A stretch of DNA of 64,000 nucleotides from Rosenbergiella australiborealis (GTDB lineage Bacteria > Pseudomonadota > Gammaproteobacteria > Enterobacterales > Enterobacteriaceae), in assembly GCF_018494035.1 (NCBI RefSeq), contig NZ_JABBFO010000005.1, positions 62,001-126,000 of the forward strand, read 5' to 3'. Shown here in pieces: positions 44,041 through 53,478 of the stretch. The position numbers and the translations under genes were made by a program. The notes under the pieces are model-generated. The model was given only the letters and a program-made list of their open reading frames with translations, was not told the DNA's origin and made no database searches. How positions within the stretch are numbered: position 1 is the first letter of the stretch; the number at the start of each line of letters is the position of its first letter.

Positions 44041-45360
44041 CTAAAGGGTTGAAATAAGCGATGAGGCGTTATCTTTGCTTTGTCTTTGTAGCCGTTTTTC
44101 TGGCTGTAAAAGAGTCATCGCCCCCATGCTCACTAGCGCAAAGCTGCCCGTGATCAGGAACATTGCGTTATAGCCATAATATTGAGCTAACCAACCACAC
44201 AGTATTGGAGAGATGATGGCCGAACTGTTTGCGATGGCTAACGTCATACCGCTAAATGCTCCAACGGATGATTTTGGCGTCACATCAATCACCACTGACC
44301 AATAAATATTATTTATCAGTGCATTGCAGGCATTACCCAAGGTCATTAGCGCGATAACCGCCGCCGCTGAGCCCGCAAATGGAATAGCGATAAAACATGC
44401 CGCTGCCCCCGCTAAACTGACCGCGGCAAAGGCATTACGCGCAACACGTAAACGTTGAAAACGTTTTAATAAAAAATCCGTGATCCGCCCACCACATAGC
44501 ACCGTGATGGCTGCCCCACTCCAGGGGATCATCGCCACATACCATAAGGCGTGGAGATCGTAATGGAAGGTGTCTTGTAAATACTTGGGCATCCATGTCA
44601 CTAACGTGAAGGTAATGTATAAAAAGCTAAAATAGCCGATAGCATTACAGACCAGCGTTCGCGAGGTAAAAAAAGTCCACCAGGGTAATGGCTGTTCATC
44701 TTCGTCGATATTATGCTGATTGTCAGCAATATAGCGCCTTTCTTGCTGATTAACTTGAGGGTGAACTGCTGGCGTATTATGAAAGTAACGCGCAAAAATA
44801 ACCATTACCAGTAGCGAGCCGCCGCCCAATACGATAAACATGGTCTGCCAATGTCCAGTCAACAAAAGTAAGCCGACCGCAATGGGTGCGGTAAACATAG
44901 CGCCTATTTGGGTACTGAGTAATCCCACAGATAGTGCCGTACCCCGTTCATGATCCGGCGCCCAATAGGCGATAGTTTTGTTCATCAAGGCATAAGCAGG
45001 GCCTTCAGTAAATCCAAACAGTATACGAAGTACCGCAAACCCTAATAAGGCGGAGCCGCCGAATAACGACATCCCTAGATCGCCGGCCCAAGCGGTCATC
45101 ACTTCCAAGCAAGACCACGCAACCCCTGCAATTAACCATACTTTTCGCGTACCGTAACGGTCGGCAAGGAATCCTCCACAGAGTGATCCCAAAAGATAAC
45201 CTATCCCAAAGTAGCCAAGTAGTGTACCCAGCTGCATACGGTTAAAGTGGTAATGCTCGCCGATCGCTGTCGCGGCAAAAGAGAGTGCACCGCGGTCAAT
45301 ATAATTAACCAGCGCCACCAGTAGCATTAAAGCAAAAATACGGTAACGAACAGTCGACAT
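44041..45360 (-). CDS. MFS transporter, anion:cation symporter (glucarate/galactonate type)
   Basis: A 439-residue 12-membrane-segment transporter. The start RYRIFALMLLVALVNYIDRGALSFAATAIGEHYHF, the loop GGFLADRYGTRKVW and TEGPAYALMNKTIAYWAPDHERGTAL all match the ACS family (GudP, GarP, DgoT, ExuT relatives) that imports sugar acids such as glucarate, galactarate or galactonate. The substrate cannot be fixed, but the adjacent permeases suggest organic acid use. Confidence 0.87.
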   Translation of the reverse strand: MSTVRYRIFALMLLVALVNYIDRGALSFAATAIGEHYHFNRMQLGTLLGYFGIGYLLGSLCGGFLADRYGTRKVWLIAGVAWSCLEVMTAWAGDLGMSLFGGSALLGFAVLRILFGFTEGPAYALMNKTIAYWAPDHERGTALSVGLLSTQIGAMFTAPIAVGLLLLTGHWQTMFIVLGGGSLLVMVIFARYFHNTPAVHPQVNQQERRYIADNQHNIDEDEQPLPWWTFFTSRTLVCNAIGYFSFLYITFTLVTWMPKYLQDTFHYDLHALWYVAMIPWSGAAITVLCGGRITDFLLKRFQRLRVARNAFAAVSLAGAAACFIAIPFAGSAAAVIALMTLGNACNALINNIYWSVVIDVTPKSSVGAFSGMTLAIANSSAIISPILCGWLAQYYGYNAMFLITGSFALVSMGAMTLLQPEKRLQRQSKDNASSLISTL

Positions 45361-45633
45361 AGTAAATTCCCCCTGAGGTAGTAAGGAATTATATTAAGCA
45401 AAGGGTATGCCAATAAAAAAATCGCTTCATTACTCTCAGAGAAGACGATTGCCCTCTCGTGACCGGAAAATGATAGCTGTTATGTTTTGTAGCACAGCGT
45501 TAATGACTTAAATTTTATTAATTAATTCGATTACTACGCACCGGAATCATGCCATAAATCAATATCGTTGAGCCAAAACTACCGTATAGTTTTTGCGCTA
45601 TCGATCGTTACTCGTTTTCCTTAAGGAATTGAA

Positions 45634-47145
45634 ATGATGACGGATTTACACCTCTTTTTACTTGCGATAACGCCACTCGCACTTTTAATTTTCTTTATCC
45701 TCGGCCTGAAATTAGCCGTTCACTATTCAGTGCTGATCACCTTAGTGATGACAGGGTTTATTGCCAGTTATTACTTTGGTTTATCGCTAACAGCCTTAAC
45801 CGCAGCGTCACTTTATGGGGCAACCAAAGGTTTATGGCCGATTGTGATCGTGATTTTTGCAGCCATTTATGGCTACAACCTTATGCTACAAAACGGCAGT
45901 ATGGCAGTTATCAAGCAGGCCTTAGCCGCAATTAGCGATGATAAGCGTATTCAAGTGTTGATTATTGCATGGGGCTTCGGTGGTTTTCTCGAAGCGGTCG
46001 CGGGTTATGGTACTGCTGTCGCAATTCCGGTAGGTATTCTGATTGCACTCGGTATTGCACCACTTAAGGCTGCTGTTGTGTCGCTAATTGCCAATTCGGT
46101 GCCCACAGCCTTCGGGGCCGTGGGTATTCCTGTCATTATGTTGGCAGAACAAACCGGTTTAGAGGTACAGCAATTAAGCACCCATATTATTCTACAACTG
46201 GCCGCGTTTAATATTCTGTTGCCGTTTGTGTTGGTCGCAATTATTGGAGGCGGTATTGGCGCTATCCGCGGTGTATTTATGATTACATTGCTGTGTGGTG
46301 TGGCTTCATTGGTGCCACAATACTTAGTCGCCCATTATCTTGGCGCGGAGTTACCCGCGTTTGCCGGCAGTCTTGGAGGACTGATTACCACCATATTCCT
46401 TGCTCGACGTCAGAAAAAAGGTGCGATAAGCGATGGGGTTGCGTTACCTCAGTTGCTCAAAGCCAGTATTGTTTATCTCTTCACTTTTGTCTTTATCATC
46501 CTCTGCTCGCCGCTTTTTCCAGCCATTAAACAGCGCTTAGGATCGGTAATGAGTGTGATCGATTTTCCTTTCAGCGCCACAGACACACTACAACTTCATA
46601 TTGAATGGCTAACCACTCCAGGGGTATTGATTCTTCTCGCTGCGTTAATCGGTGCTCGCATTCAAGGTAGCCAACCGAAACAGATGGTAGAATTATTTTT
46701 TTCCACGTTGTTCCAGCTAAGAAAATCTATTGTCGCTATTTTAGCGATAGTCGCGATGGCGACAGTGATGGATAAAAGCGGGATGATTACCATTATTGCC
46801 ACGACGTTAGTGTCAGTGACCGGTATTGGTTATGTCTTTATCTCGCCGGTAATTGGCGCACTCGGGACCTTTGTGACCGGCAGCGATACCAATGCCAATG
46901 TGCTATTCGGTAAACTTCAAGCAACCGCTGCGCATCAACTAGGAATAGATCCCTATGCGCTGTCTGCTGCCAATACAGCTGGCGCCACCGGGGGTAAAAT
47001 GATCTCTCCACAAAGCATTGCTATCGCGGTATCCGCCAGTAAACTTGACCACCTGAGTGGCGATATTATGTCCACAACGCTGAAGTACTGCTTGTTATAT
47101 ATTACAATGCTGGGGTTAGGGATTGGACTGTTTTATACGTTGTAA
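45634..47145 (+). CDS. L-lactate permease family (LctP/GlcA) transporter
   Basis: A 503-residue membrane protein with about 12-14 segments. It shows the LctP features WGFGGFLEAVAGYGTAVAIPVGILIALG and GALGTFVTGSDTNANVLFGKLQ in the second half. The family imports lactate or glycolate by proton symport. Two ATG codons in a row (45634, 45637) follow an AAGGA ribosome site and either could be used. It is divergent from the MFS transporter gene, with 273 bases between them. Confidence 0.9.
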   Translation: MMTDLHLFLLAITPLALLIFFILGLKLAVHYSVLITLVMTGFIASYYFGLSLTALTAASLYGATKGLWPIVIVIFAAIYGYNLMLQNGSMAVIKQALAAISDDKRIQVLIIAWGFGGFLEAVAGYGTAVAIPVGILIALGIAPLKAAVVSLIANSVPTAFGAVGIPVIMLAEQTGLEVQQLSTHIILQLAAFNILLPFVLVAIIGGGIGAIRGVFMITLLCGVASLVPQYLVAHYLGAELPAFAGSLGGLITTIFLARRQKKGAISDGVALPQLLKASIVYLFTFVFIILCSPLFPAIKQRLGSVMSVIDFPFSATDTLQLHIEWLTTPGVLILLAALIGARIQGSQPKQMVELFFSTLFQLRKSIVAILAIVAMATVMDKSGMITIIATTLVSVTGIGYVFISPVIGALGTFVTGSDTNANVLFGKLQATAAHQLGIDPYALSAANTAGATGGKMISPQSIAIAVSASKLDHLSGDIMSTTLKYCLLYITMLGLGIGLFYTL

Positions 47146-47337
47146 TCTGAGTAACAACGGACTACGCCATGCTGATTAGCATGCTGTGATCAAAAAAGAG
47201 AGTAGTCGATAATCTTACGACTATTCTCTGCAATAGAAATAGAATATGACATCGCTGACTTAACAATACCTGTTTTCGCCTTGGACAAAACAGGCGACTG
47301 TTATGTCGCAGGTGCAGTCACAAAGACCTTAGTTCTA

Positions 47338-48378
47338 TTATGAGTTTTTACTGATGACCTCCCCTATTACACCGCGGTTCAATGCCTGTGCCAAAAGCTC
47401 CAGTAAACGTTGATTATTAACCGATGTCAGTATCGATACTGATGTGCCGGCATTTTCTACAATACCCACCGAAACACGTAAAGGAGGTCGATAGCGCCAG
47501 CTCATACCGCGGGTAATGCCTGGACGCAATTCAATACCTACCCGGAAATCGTCAACGGTAGCGACGTTTGGATCGAGTAACCAAGCCACGACTAACGCAT
47601 CATGGATCCAACATCCCGTCAGTCCGCGCGATAACATCGAGTACGTTATCCAAGGAGTCATCGTTTCACGGATAAAAAGAGCCAAAGATGTACCACTTGC
47701 CGTCATTTTATTCAGGTCTGTGGGCGTTAATAAGGTATTCACTGTGACATCCATCGGTACTAATGTCACCTTTGCCTTGCTGTGGAGGACTACAGCCGCC
47801 GCCTCGGGATCAAAACCAAAGTTTGTATCTTTTATATAATCATCAAGACAAAATGCCCCCCCCATGACGACTATCTCGGCCACTGCGTCAGCCATTTGCG
47901 GATAACGCAGTAACGCCTCAGCAATATTGGTAAGAGGTCCAAGACAGAGAAGCGTAATACTGCCGGGATTAGCACAAACCCGCTCAGCAATTTTTTGTGC
48001 GGCATTTCCTTCACAGCTAGCCATTAACGTCGGTGTCTGGGTATCCTTCCATAAGTATTCAAGTGATAACTCATGGACACGATGATCAAGCTGTTCTCGC
48101 CACGCCGCCATCGGTTCATATAAAGCCGCTTTAGCGCCCTGAAAAACAGGGATATCGAGACGACATCGAGCTAATAAATCATTAACAACTTGCGCACCCG
48201 TTTCGCACGGGGTGTTGCCACTGACCGTAGTGATCATCTCAATTGAGAGCGATGGAGAGCCAAGCGCGAGCGCGAGGGCTAGCCCGTCATCAGTATTCGC
48301 CCCTGGAATGCCATTGCCAGGATCGCAATCGATAATAATACGTTTCGTTAACATGTTATGACTGACCATTCCCTTCAT
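47338..48378 (-). CDS. Nucleoside hydrolase (inosine-uridine preferring, IUNH family)
   Basis: A 346-residue enzyme that hydrolyses nucleosides to free base plus ribose. The metal-binding N-terminal motif is expanded: DCDPGNGIPGANTDDGLALALAL instead of the short DxDPGxDD; the two halves of the motif are separated by extra residues, as in one subgroup of the family. Other family landmarks are LGPLTNIAEALLRYPQ, VVMGGAF and HDALVVAWLLDP (active-site His). Start choice between 48378, 48369 and 48354 is uncertain because none has a well-placed ribosome site. A transporter gene lies upstream on the same strand and may import nucleosides. Confidence 0.9.
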   Translation of the reverse strand: MKGMVSHNMLTKRIIIDCDPGNGIPGANTDDGLALALALGSPSLSIEMITTVSGNTPCETGAQVVNDLLARCRLDIPVFQGAKAALYEPMAAWREQLDHRVHELSLEYLWKDTQTPTLMASCEGNAAQKIAERVCANPGSITLLCLGPLTNIAEALLRYPQMADAVAEIVVMGGAFCLDDYIKDTNFGFDPEAAAVVLHSKAKVTLVPMDVTVNTLLTPTDLNKMTASGTSLALFIRETMTPWITYSMLSRGLTGCWIHDALVVAWLLDPNVATVDDFRVGIELRPGITRGMSWRYRPPLRVSVGIVENAGTSVSILTSVNNQRLLELLAQALNRGVIGEVISKNS

Positions 48379-48503
48379 TTACTGGATAACGATTAACAGA
48401 TAAACCATCCCTACGTGTTCAGCCTATGCCTGCTGTAGCATCTCCTTGATTTTTTAACCGCTATCGACAGTGTTTACAAAGAGCGGCAGTCACTGGAGAA
48501 ACA

Positions 48504-49856
48504 TTAGATTGCATCATCGACCGAATTGAGATCTCTACCACGTGTTTCTGGAGCAAGAAAGGTGGTTAAAAAGCCAATCGAAGCCATCACGGTAAAATAC
48601 AGTGCGATAGCCCACCAATTACCGTAATAAGAGAGTAATGCTGCCGCGATTAACGGTGCTGTTCCGCCAGAAAGAATAGCCCCTAGCTCTTTGGCAACGG
48701 CCATATTTGTGTAGCGATGCCGGACGCCGAATAATTCGACTCCCCAAGCAGCCTGTACACCGAAAATACCGAGCGAGGCCAACCCCATACCGGTAACGAT
48801 CGTGGCAATCACTATCCAAGGCTCATGGCTATCTAAAAGTGTAAAGGCTGGCCATGCATAAACCATTAATAACAGGCAAAATAGGCGATAGACCTTACGT
48901 CGACCATAGCGGTCGGATAACCAGCCCGCGAGGGGGATAATGAGAAAACCTAATATTGATGCGATTAATACGGCTGTTGTCGGTACCGACTTATCCATCA
49001 TTAAGACTTTTGCGACATAGCCGACCATAAAACCCTGGGCCAGATAAGAGGGACCATTTTCGCCAATTCTTAACCCGACCATGATCCAAAATGCTTTCCC
49101 CGGACGCCCCAAAGAGCCCTCACTCGTTTCTCCACGGGTAGTGGCTACACGCAATTGTTTCATCCTTTGTTCAAACACCGGTGTCTCACGTATCGAACGA
49201 CGTATCCAAAGTGCAGCGAAGGCTATTAATACACTAGAGAGAAAAGGTAGCCGCCAGCCCCAACTCAGTAAATTTTGATGATCCAATTGCACCACAAGTA
49301 ACCACACCAACGAGGCCAGTAAGGTGCCACTATTAGAACCCAATGCAATGACTGAAGAGACTAACCCTCGATGTTTTGGTGAAGCATATTCTCCCAACAT
49401 CACGGTACCGCCGGATAACTCAGCTCCAGCGCCAAAACCTTGAGTAAAACGCAGTACAACCAAACAAATTGGGGCCCAAATACCGATAGTATGGTAGTCA
49501 GGGATCATTCCAATTAATGTCGTTGATAACCCCATTATAATAATGGTTATTACCATCACATACTTACGACCCCGCCGATCGCCAAGCCAACCAAAAAAGA
49601 GTGCCCCAATCGGCCGAGCGATAAAGCCGACAGACCACACCGCAAAACTGGATAATAATGCGAGCGCTGGAGTAACTTCTGGAAAAAAAACATCACCAAA
49701 AATGATCCCAGCCGCCAATCCATATAACGCAAAATCAGCGTATTCCATTGCTGTACCCAGCCAACATGAGAAGGTGGCTCGCCAAAAATTTCTTTTATGA
49801 TCAGTACGGTCAAGGGCAGACGATGAATGGGGGTAACCCTGTTTATGTTTAATCAT
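48504..49856 (-). CDS. MFS metabolite:H+ symporter (MHS family)
   Basis: A 450-residue transporter of the MHS family (ShiA, KgtP and ProP relatives), 12 membrane segments. Typical segments are ATFSCWLGTAMEYADFALYGLAAG, FFGWLGDRRGRKYVMV, LRFTQGFGAGAELSGGTVMLGEYASPKHRG and GWRLPFLSS. Transcribed with the nucleoside hydrolase gene 125 bases downstream, so it may carry a nucleoside or organic acid substrate; this is inference. Confidence 0.9.
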   Translation of the reverse strand: MIKHKQGYPHSSSALDRTDHKRNFWRATFSCWLGTAMEYADFALYGLAAGIIFGDVFFPEVTPALALLSSFAVWSVGFIARPIGALFFGWLGDRRGRKYVMVITIIIMGLSTTLIGMIPDYHTIGIWAPICLVVLRFTQGFGAGAELSGGTVMLGEYASPKHRGLVSSVIALGSNSGTLLASLVWLLVVQLDHQNLLSWGWRLPFLSSVLIAFAALWIRRSIRETPVFEQRMKQLRVATTRGETSEGSLGRPGKAFWIMVGLRIGENGPSYLAQGFMVGYVAKVLMMDKSVPTTAVLIASILGFLIIPLAGWLSDRYGRRKVYRLFCLLLMVYAWPAFTLLDSHEPWIVIATIVTGMGLASLGIFGVQAAWGVELFGVRHRYTNMAVAKELGAILSGGTAPLIAAALLSYYGNWWAIALYFTVMASIGFLTTFLAPETRGRDLNSVDDAI

Positions 49857-50672
49857 TATAAAATCGCTTTCTATAAAGAGTTTTAGGTACCGCTATTCCA
49901 GCCAGAGATTCGACAGCAGAATTATCGCCTCAGTATGCCTATTTATCAGCCATTGTATTTTTTATATTGGTGTATAAAATGTCGACCAAATGCGACAATA
50001 AAATGGTATAAATACTGATAGCAGAAACCTAACCACTTACCTCGTGCAATAGCAGTATTTTATTAGTGGTTAACTCAGCCTATATATTCGTGTAAAAATA
50101 AGTTTATTTTTAGCTAGACTATTAATACCTCTTACTTCCCCTAGATTAATTAATCAACCTAATGACGGATTAAATACGACTCACTGATCATATAAAACCA
50201 GCATCCACCACCTAGAATAAAGCAGGTATATTTCATGAATATGACAAGGCTATAATTATTAATTAAATATATGATTAATAATATTCAATTAATTTTTATT
50301 TTTTAAAAAAATATAAAGAGTTAAAATGAAAAATAATTAAATATAGGGTGGTTTATTTTTTAATATAGCAAAGTATTTTTCATGATCTGACTAGTAGTTA
50401 CTACACCTATTACCGATACACTTTTGCCAGCCCATGTTTACCGCCGAGAAATTTGCACCATGATCGGTATAGCTTAGTCTAGTTGGTGGTTTGGGATGTT
50501 TAGCGATTGATTAGATCACACAATCCGGGCTGAATCCCTTTTAATTGATTGACTATTCGCGCAGCTATTTAAGCGAGGTGATGGGATGGCGTTAACGCAT
50601 CAGATGCATCCAGCGACTAACGCAATGGTTGAATTCCCAGCCTACACGAGGTTCAGTTATTAACTAAGCGAA
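49857..50672. other. AT-rich gene desert next to the accessory region
   Basis: An 816-base stretch with no credible gene on either strand. 50220-50380 is extremely AT-rich (long A/T runs). 50400-50640 is more balanced but full of stop codons and shows no recognisable remnant. It separates the transporter gene from a lipoprotein gene and may be decayed accessory DNA. Confidence 0.5.
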
Positions 50673-51071
50673 CTAAAGTGCCAGATGCCCCGTTCGATCT
50701 TGAGTGAGTGTAAATGTTTTTTCAAAACGGTGGCGCACTTTCCCCTCCGCAGTTGAGCTTACGACTAACAGAGAGTAAGTCCCCGCCCGCCAATTGATCG
50801 GTGCATCATCAAAACATTTTTTCTGTGGGATGACTGAGAGGGGGGGCTGCAATGACGATTGCCAAAGCACTCGCCATCCCTCTTCTTCTCGCAGACTGAT
50901 CGATGCTCCTGCGTAATATAACGCCCCATGATGGTTCATCACTTCTGGGGGTAGACTAAAGCAGAGGCTATTATTTTCGACAACAACCTTTAGCGGGAGT
51001 AAATATTGCCTTGGGAGGTGACAACTCACCAATAATAACGTTAAAGCGAGCAGTAGAAGAGATCTCCTCAT
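50673..51071 (-). CDS. Small lipoprotein, T6SS-immunity-type
   Basis: A 132-residue lipoprotein: signal peptide with lipobox LLVSC (Cys 17), then a compact beta-rich body starting PLKVVVENNSLCFSLPPEV. It resembles the family annotated in databases as putative type VI secretion immunity periplasmic lipoprotein, as far as I recall it; I could not check. Its start overlaps the stop of the upstream metallopeptidase-like gene by four bases (ATGA), the usual coupling of effector and immunity genes. If right, it protects the periplasm from its partner. Confidence 0.6.
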   Translation of the reverse strand: MRRSLLLLALTLLLVSCHLPRQYLLPLKVVVENNSLCFSLPPEVMNHHGALYYAGASISLREEEGWRVLWQSSLQPPLSVIPQKKCFDDAPINWRAGTYSLLVVSSTAEGKVRHRFEKTFTLTQDRTGHLAL

Positions 51072-51580
51072 GGTAAGTTTATCCTTGAGGAGGGATGGCT
51101 AATAAACCCGCGCATCACCCACTGGTAACGTTTTATTAATCTCGTATCCCTCTCCTCTCCTTCAAGATTAGAGACAAAATCAAAGCCTGAAAATCCAAAC
51201 CTGACCAACCAGAAATAGTCAGCGATCATACTGGCTTGTGCCTCCATACCATAATCTGAGAGGAGTTTATGATCAGCAAGCCGATATCGATAAGAAGCCG
51301 CCCAACTCAGCGCCCCACGAAATTTTACATTAAGTCCTAATTGATGCTGCCAGACATGAGCCATTTCATAAATAAACCAATGTTGGTAGGCGGGTGCCGC
51401 ACGTAAAAAATCATCCTGATAGTGCCGAGGCATAAAGTAACTATTGCCATTAGGCGTCACCGCTGTATTTTCGTTTTGTAGAGAGAAGGGAAAATAACTA
51501 CCTCTGTCTACAGAAACCCTCGTGTAATCGATGGCATTTCCAAAGACAGAAGTAGCAAGGATTATTTCACCTGAAGTCAA
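51068..51580 (-). CDS. Metallopeptidase-like protein with altered HExxH, probably decaying effector
   Basis: A 170-residue reading frame resembling zinc-peptidase effectors linked to VgrG/Rhs. It has TPNGNSYFMPRHYQDDF, then WFIYEMAHVWQHQLG (residues 68-82), where the expected HExxH reads Tyr-Glu-Met-Ala-His (codon TAT where CAT would give His), then YGMEAQASMIADYFWL. There is no ATG or GTG upstream in frame before a stop; only TTG at 51580 is available. A strong AAGGAGG site (51616-51622) precedes a GTG (51604-51606) in another frame that stops after nine codons, overlapping the TTG. This looks like a frameshift near the start. Family identity is by resemblance and not certain. Confidence 0.55.
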   Translation of the reverse strand: MTSGEIILATSVFGNAIDYTRVSVDRGSYFPFSLQNENTAVTPNGNSYFMPRHYQDDFLRAAPAYQHWFIYEMAHVWQHQLGLNVKFRGALSWAASYRYRLADHKLLSDYGMEAQASMIADYFWLVRFGFSGFDFVSNLEGEERDTRLIKRYQWVMRGFISHPSSRINLP

Positions 51581-51710
51581 TTTTCGGTTATTACTTGTTG
51601 ATTCACTGATAATAGCCTCCTTGCTAATCCGAGTGTTTTTACTTAACTGGCTAAATTATAAACTATATCTATCTTTACTTATCGCCATCAACGAATAATA
51701 GTAGTAATAA

Positions 51711-52148
51711 CTATTCGTTTATTTGATATGAGAGCTGAGCATTCACATGCTGATCATTTAAAGAATAGGTGATCGCATTGCTTAGAGAATAGATTTTCCC
51801 ACTGTAGAAAACTTTTATTTTATGACTATCCACCGCTTCGATCTTACTCAGTGAACCACCACCGACTAGGAAGGGAACTTCTTGCCGTAACTGACTCATA
51901 ACCTCTTTAGCCGTGCCTATTATTTCCGCCGTCAAATAGTATCGATTAATAAAGGGTACTGTAGCATCACCTTCTCGGTTTTCGGTGATATATAGCCACA
52001 AGTGATTGTTGATTTGATAACGGTGTTGTAATTCATCACCAGAATCGGCATGGCGAGCATAACTAATGAAAAATACACTAATAACCGCTATTACTAATAA
52101 AAACACATAAAAACTATACGTCCTTGTAATCGTTTTTTTGACGTGCAT
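51711..52148 (-). CDS. Membrane-anchored protein of unknown function
   Basis: A 145-residue protein; one N-terminal membrane segment (YSFYVFLLVIAVISVFFISY, about residues 11-30) and a soluble, probably periplasmic C-terminal domain of mixed alpha/beta pattern (AEIIGTAKEVMSQLRQEVPFLVGGGSLSKIEAV). I do not recognise it. I chose the ATG at 52148, which has AAGGA seven bases before it, instead of the ATG at 52196. It lies upstream of the effector-like gene on the same strand and may be another immunity or accessory factor. Composition is AT-rich. Confidence 0.65.
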   Translation of the reverse strand: MHVKKTITRTYSFYVFLLVIAVISVFFISYARHADSGDELQHRYQINNHLWLYITENREGDATVPFINRYYLTAEIIGTAKEVMSQLRQEVPFLVGGGSLSKIEAVDSHKIKVFYSGKIYSLSNAITYSLNDQHVNAQLSYQINE

Positions 52149-52405
52149 CAATAATTCCTTCTTTGATATAACGTTGGTTATTATAATCATTGCCATAGGG
52201 CGGGTTTAACTTTCTCCCCAACTACCCTGTTTCGGGTATCCAAGCAGTAGTCCGTTCTTTATTAACATTAAACTTATCAATGTTAGAGTATCTAATCCGA
52301 ATTTTAGCAAGATGCTCGCTCTTTAGATAGGATACAGACGATAGGCCCAACAGATATTAAATAGGAAAAAAAGACAATTATACTCTCGGGTATGAAACTA
52401 TCTAC

Positions 52406-52720
52406 TTAATATAACCAACGTCCAGCTTCTGCCGAGGCAATTAGCATATCTATAGTCAAATCTTGTGGAATATGATGGTCGATTTTAAGGTAATCAGGAA
52501 GAATTATATTCGGCAAAAAACGAATGCCCGTTTTAGGAAAGTATTTACGGAAGTTGAATCCGACAGGATCGATACCAAGCGTATTGAAATACTCTTCAAA
52601 AAAATCCGCGGCATCCTCGGGCAAAACAGGTGTATTACCGGTGCTCAAAGATTTCCCTTCCGCCATATCCCAAAAATGTTTTTTAACCAACTCTTTTACT
52701 AACAGGGCCTGACTGCTCAT
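52406..52720 (-). CDS. DUF1493 family protein
   Basis: A 104-residue acidic protein. It follows the DUF1493 plan by eye: a helical start VKELVKKHFWDM, a middle ADFFEEYFNTLGIDPVGFNFRKYFP and an end LTIDMLIASAEAGRWLY. DUF1493 proteins are acyl-carrier-like in shape and of unknown function, found mostly in accessory regions of enteric bacteria. It starts two bases after the stop of the small gene at 52723-52956 (TAA TA ATG), so the two are coupled. Confidence 0.7.
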   Translation of the reverse strand: MSSQALLVKELVKKHFWDMAEGKSLSTGNTPVLPEDAADFFEEYFNTLGIDPVGFNFRKYFPKTGIRFLPNIILPDYLKIDHHIPQDLTIDMLIASAEAGRWLY

Positions 52721-52722
52721 TA

Positions 52723-52956
52723 TTAAACGCCTATACCTGTAATGAGTTTATATCGATATAGGATATTTTTTGTAATTACGCTGATATCCCCTGCTGTTAA
52801 TACTGCCCCTAACCACGGTACCCACTGCCCCTCGAAGAGTTGTTGCCATGTAATCGTGCGCTGTCTTGTTTTAAACCGGTGCCGAATTAATGAACGACTG
52901 GCCAACAAATCGATAATAAAGAAAAATTTTCCAATAAGTTGTTCGACGGTATCCAT
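52723..52956 (-). CDS. Small hypothetical protein paired with DUF1493 gene
   Basis: A 77-residue basic protein with a hydrophobic N-terminal half (GKFFFIIDLLASRSLI) and FEGQWVPWLGAVLTAGD in the second half. The ATG at 52956 has a strong GGGAGG ribosome site seven bases upstream; an in-frame GTG at 52962 lies too close to it. No family recognised. It is directly followed by the DUF1493 gene, so it probably forms a functional pair with it. Confidence 0.6.
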   Translation of the reverse strand: MDTVEQLIGKFFFIIDLLASRSLIRHRFKTRQRTITWQQLFEGQWVPWLGAVLTAGDISVITKNILYRYKLITGIGV

Positions 52957-53262
52957 AATCACACCTCCCTGTGTTAATTGTCTATTTCCATGTTATCTAT
53001 ACTAATTTGATTTATCTATGACAGTTACTGACTAATCGAATAAATAAGATAATCGCCCGAATCTCTTAGCATAAGTCTATGTCAACGATCTAGTTCCGCC
53101 GATTGCGGCAAACAGCCGTTCCCTAGGCCTATCTGGATGATAAACTTTACTCACTGAGTACGATCACACTGACCGTTATCGCGCTAGCTACTCACCATCT
53201 TTTTTATACATCCGGTAGCATAGCGCAAAATTTCTACAGCCAATAAAAAATACAAAACAAAA

Positions 53263-53284
53263 AAGCCACTCAGTTGAGTGGCTT
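53263..53284 (-). terminator. Terminator beyond the tRNA-Ile2 remnant
   Basis: Nine-base perfect stem AAGCCACTC / GAGTGGCTT with a four-base loop, followed on the minus strand by a T-rich run. It lies 27 bases from the displaced tRNA end and was probably the tRNA gene's original terminator before integration. Confidence 0.8.
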
Positions 53285-53310
53285 AATGTTCTGATTTAAA
53301 AGAAAAAACC

Positions 53311-53358
53311 TGGTAGCCCCTCCCAGACTTGAACTGGGGACCAAACGATTATGAGTCG
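53311..53358 (-). repeat. Attachment-site remnant: 3' part of tRNA-Ile2
   Basis: Forty-eight bases that match 55588-55635, with one mismatch (A at 53315 against G at 55592); the inner 43 bases are identical. It covers the anticodon loop, variable loop, T arm, acceptor 3' strand and CCA of the tRNA. It marks the far end of an element integrated into the tRNA gene. Confidence 0.9.
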
Positions 53359-53478
53359 ATAAAAGCCCTTGTCTCACTATGATGCATGAGCTTGCGGAAC
53401 TCGTCATAACCAATTTAAAATCATACGTCTTATTACATCTGGGATAAAACAAGTGAAAGAGGCTCAGGGCGTTTAGGT

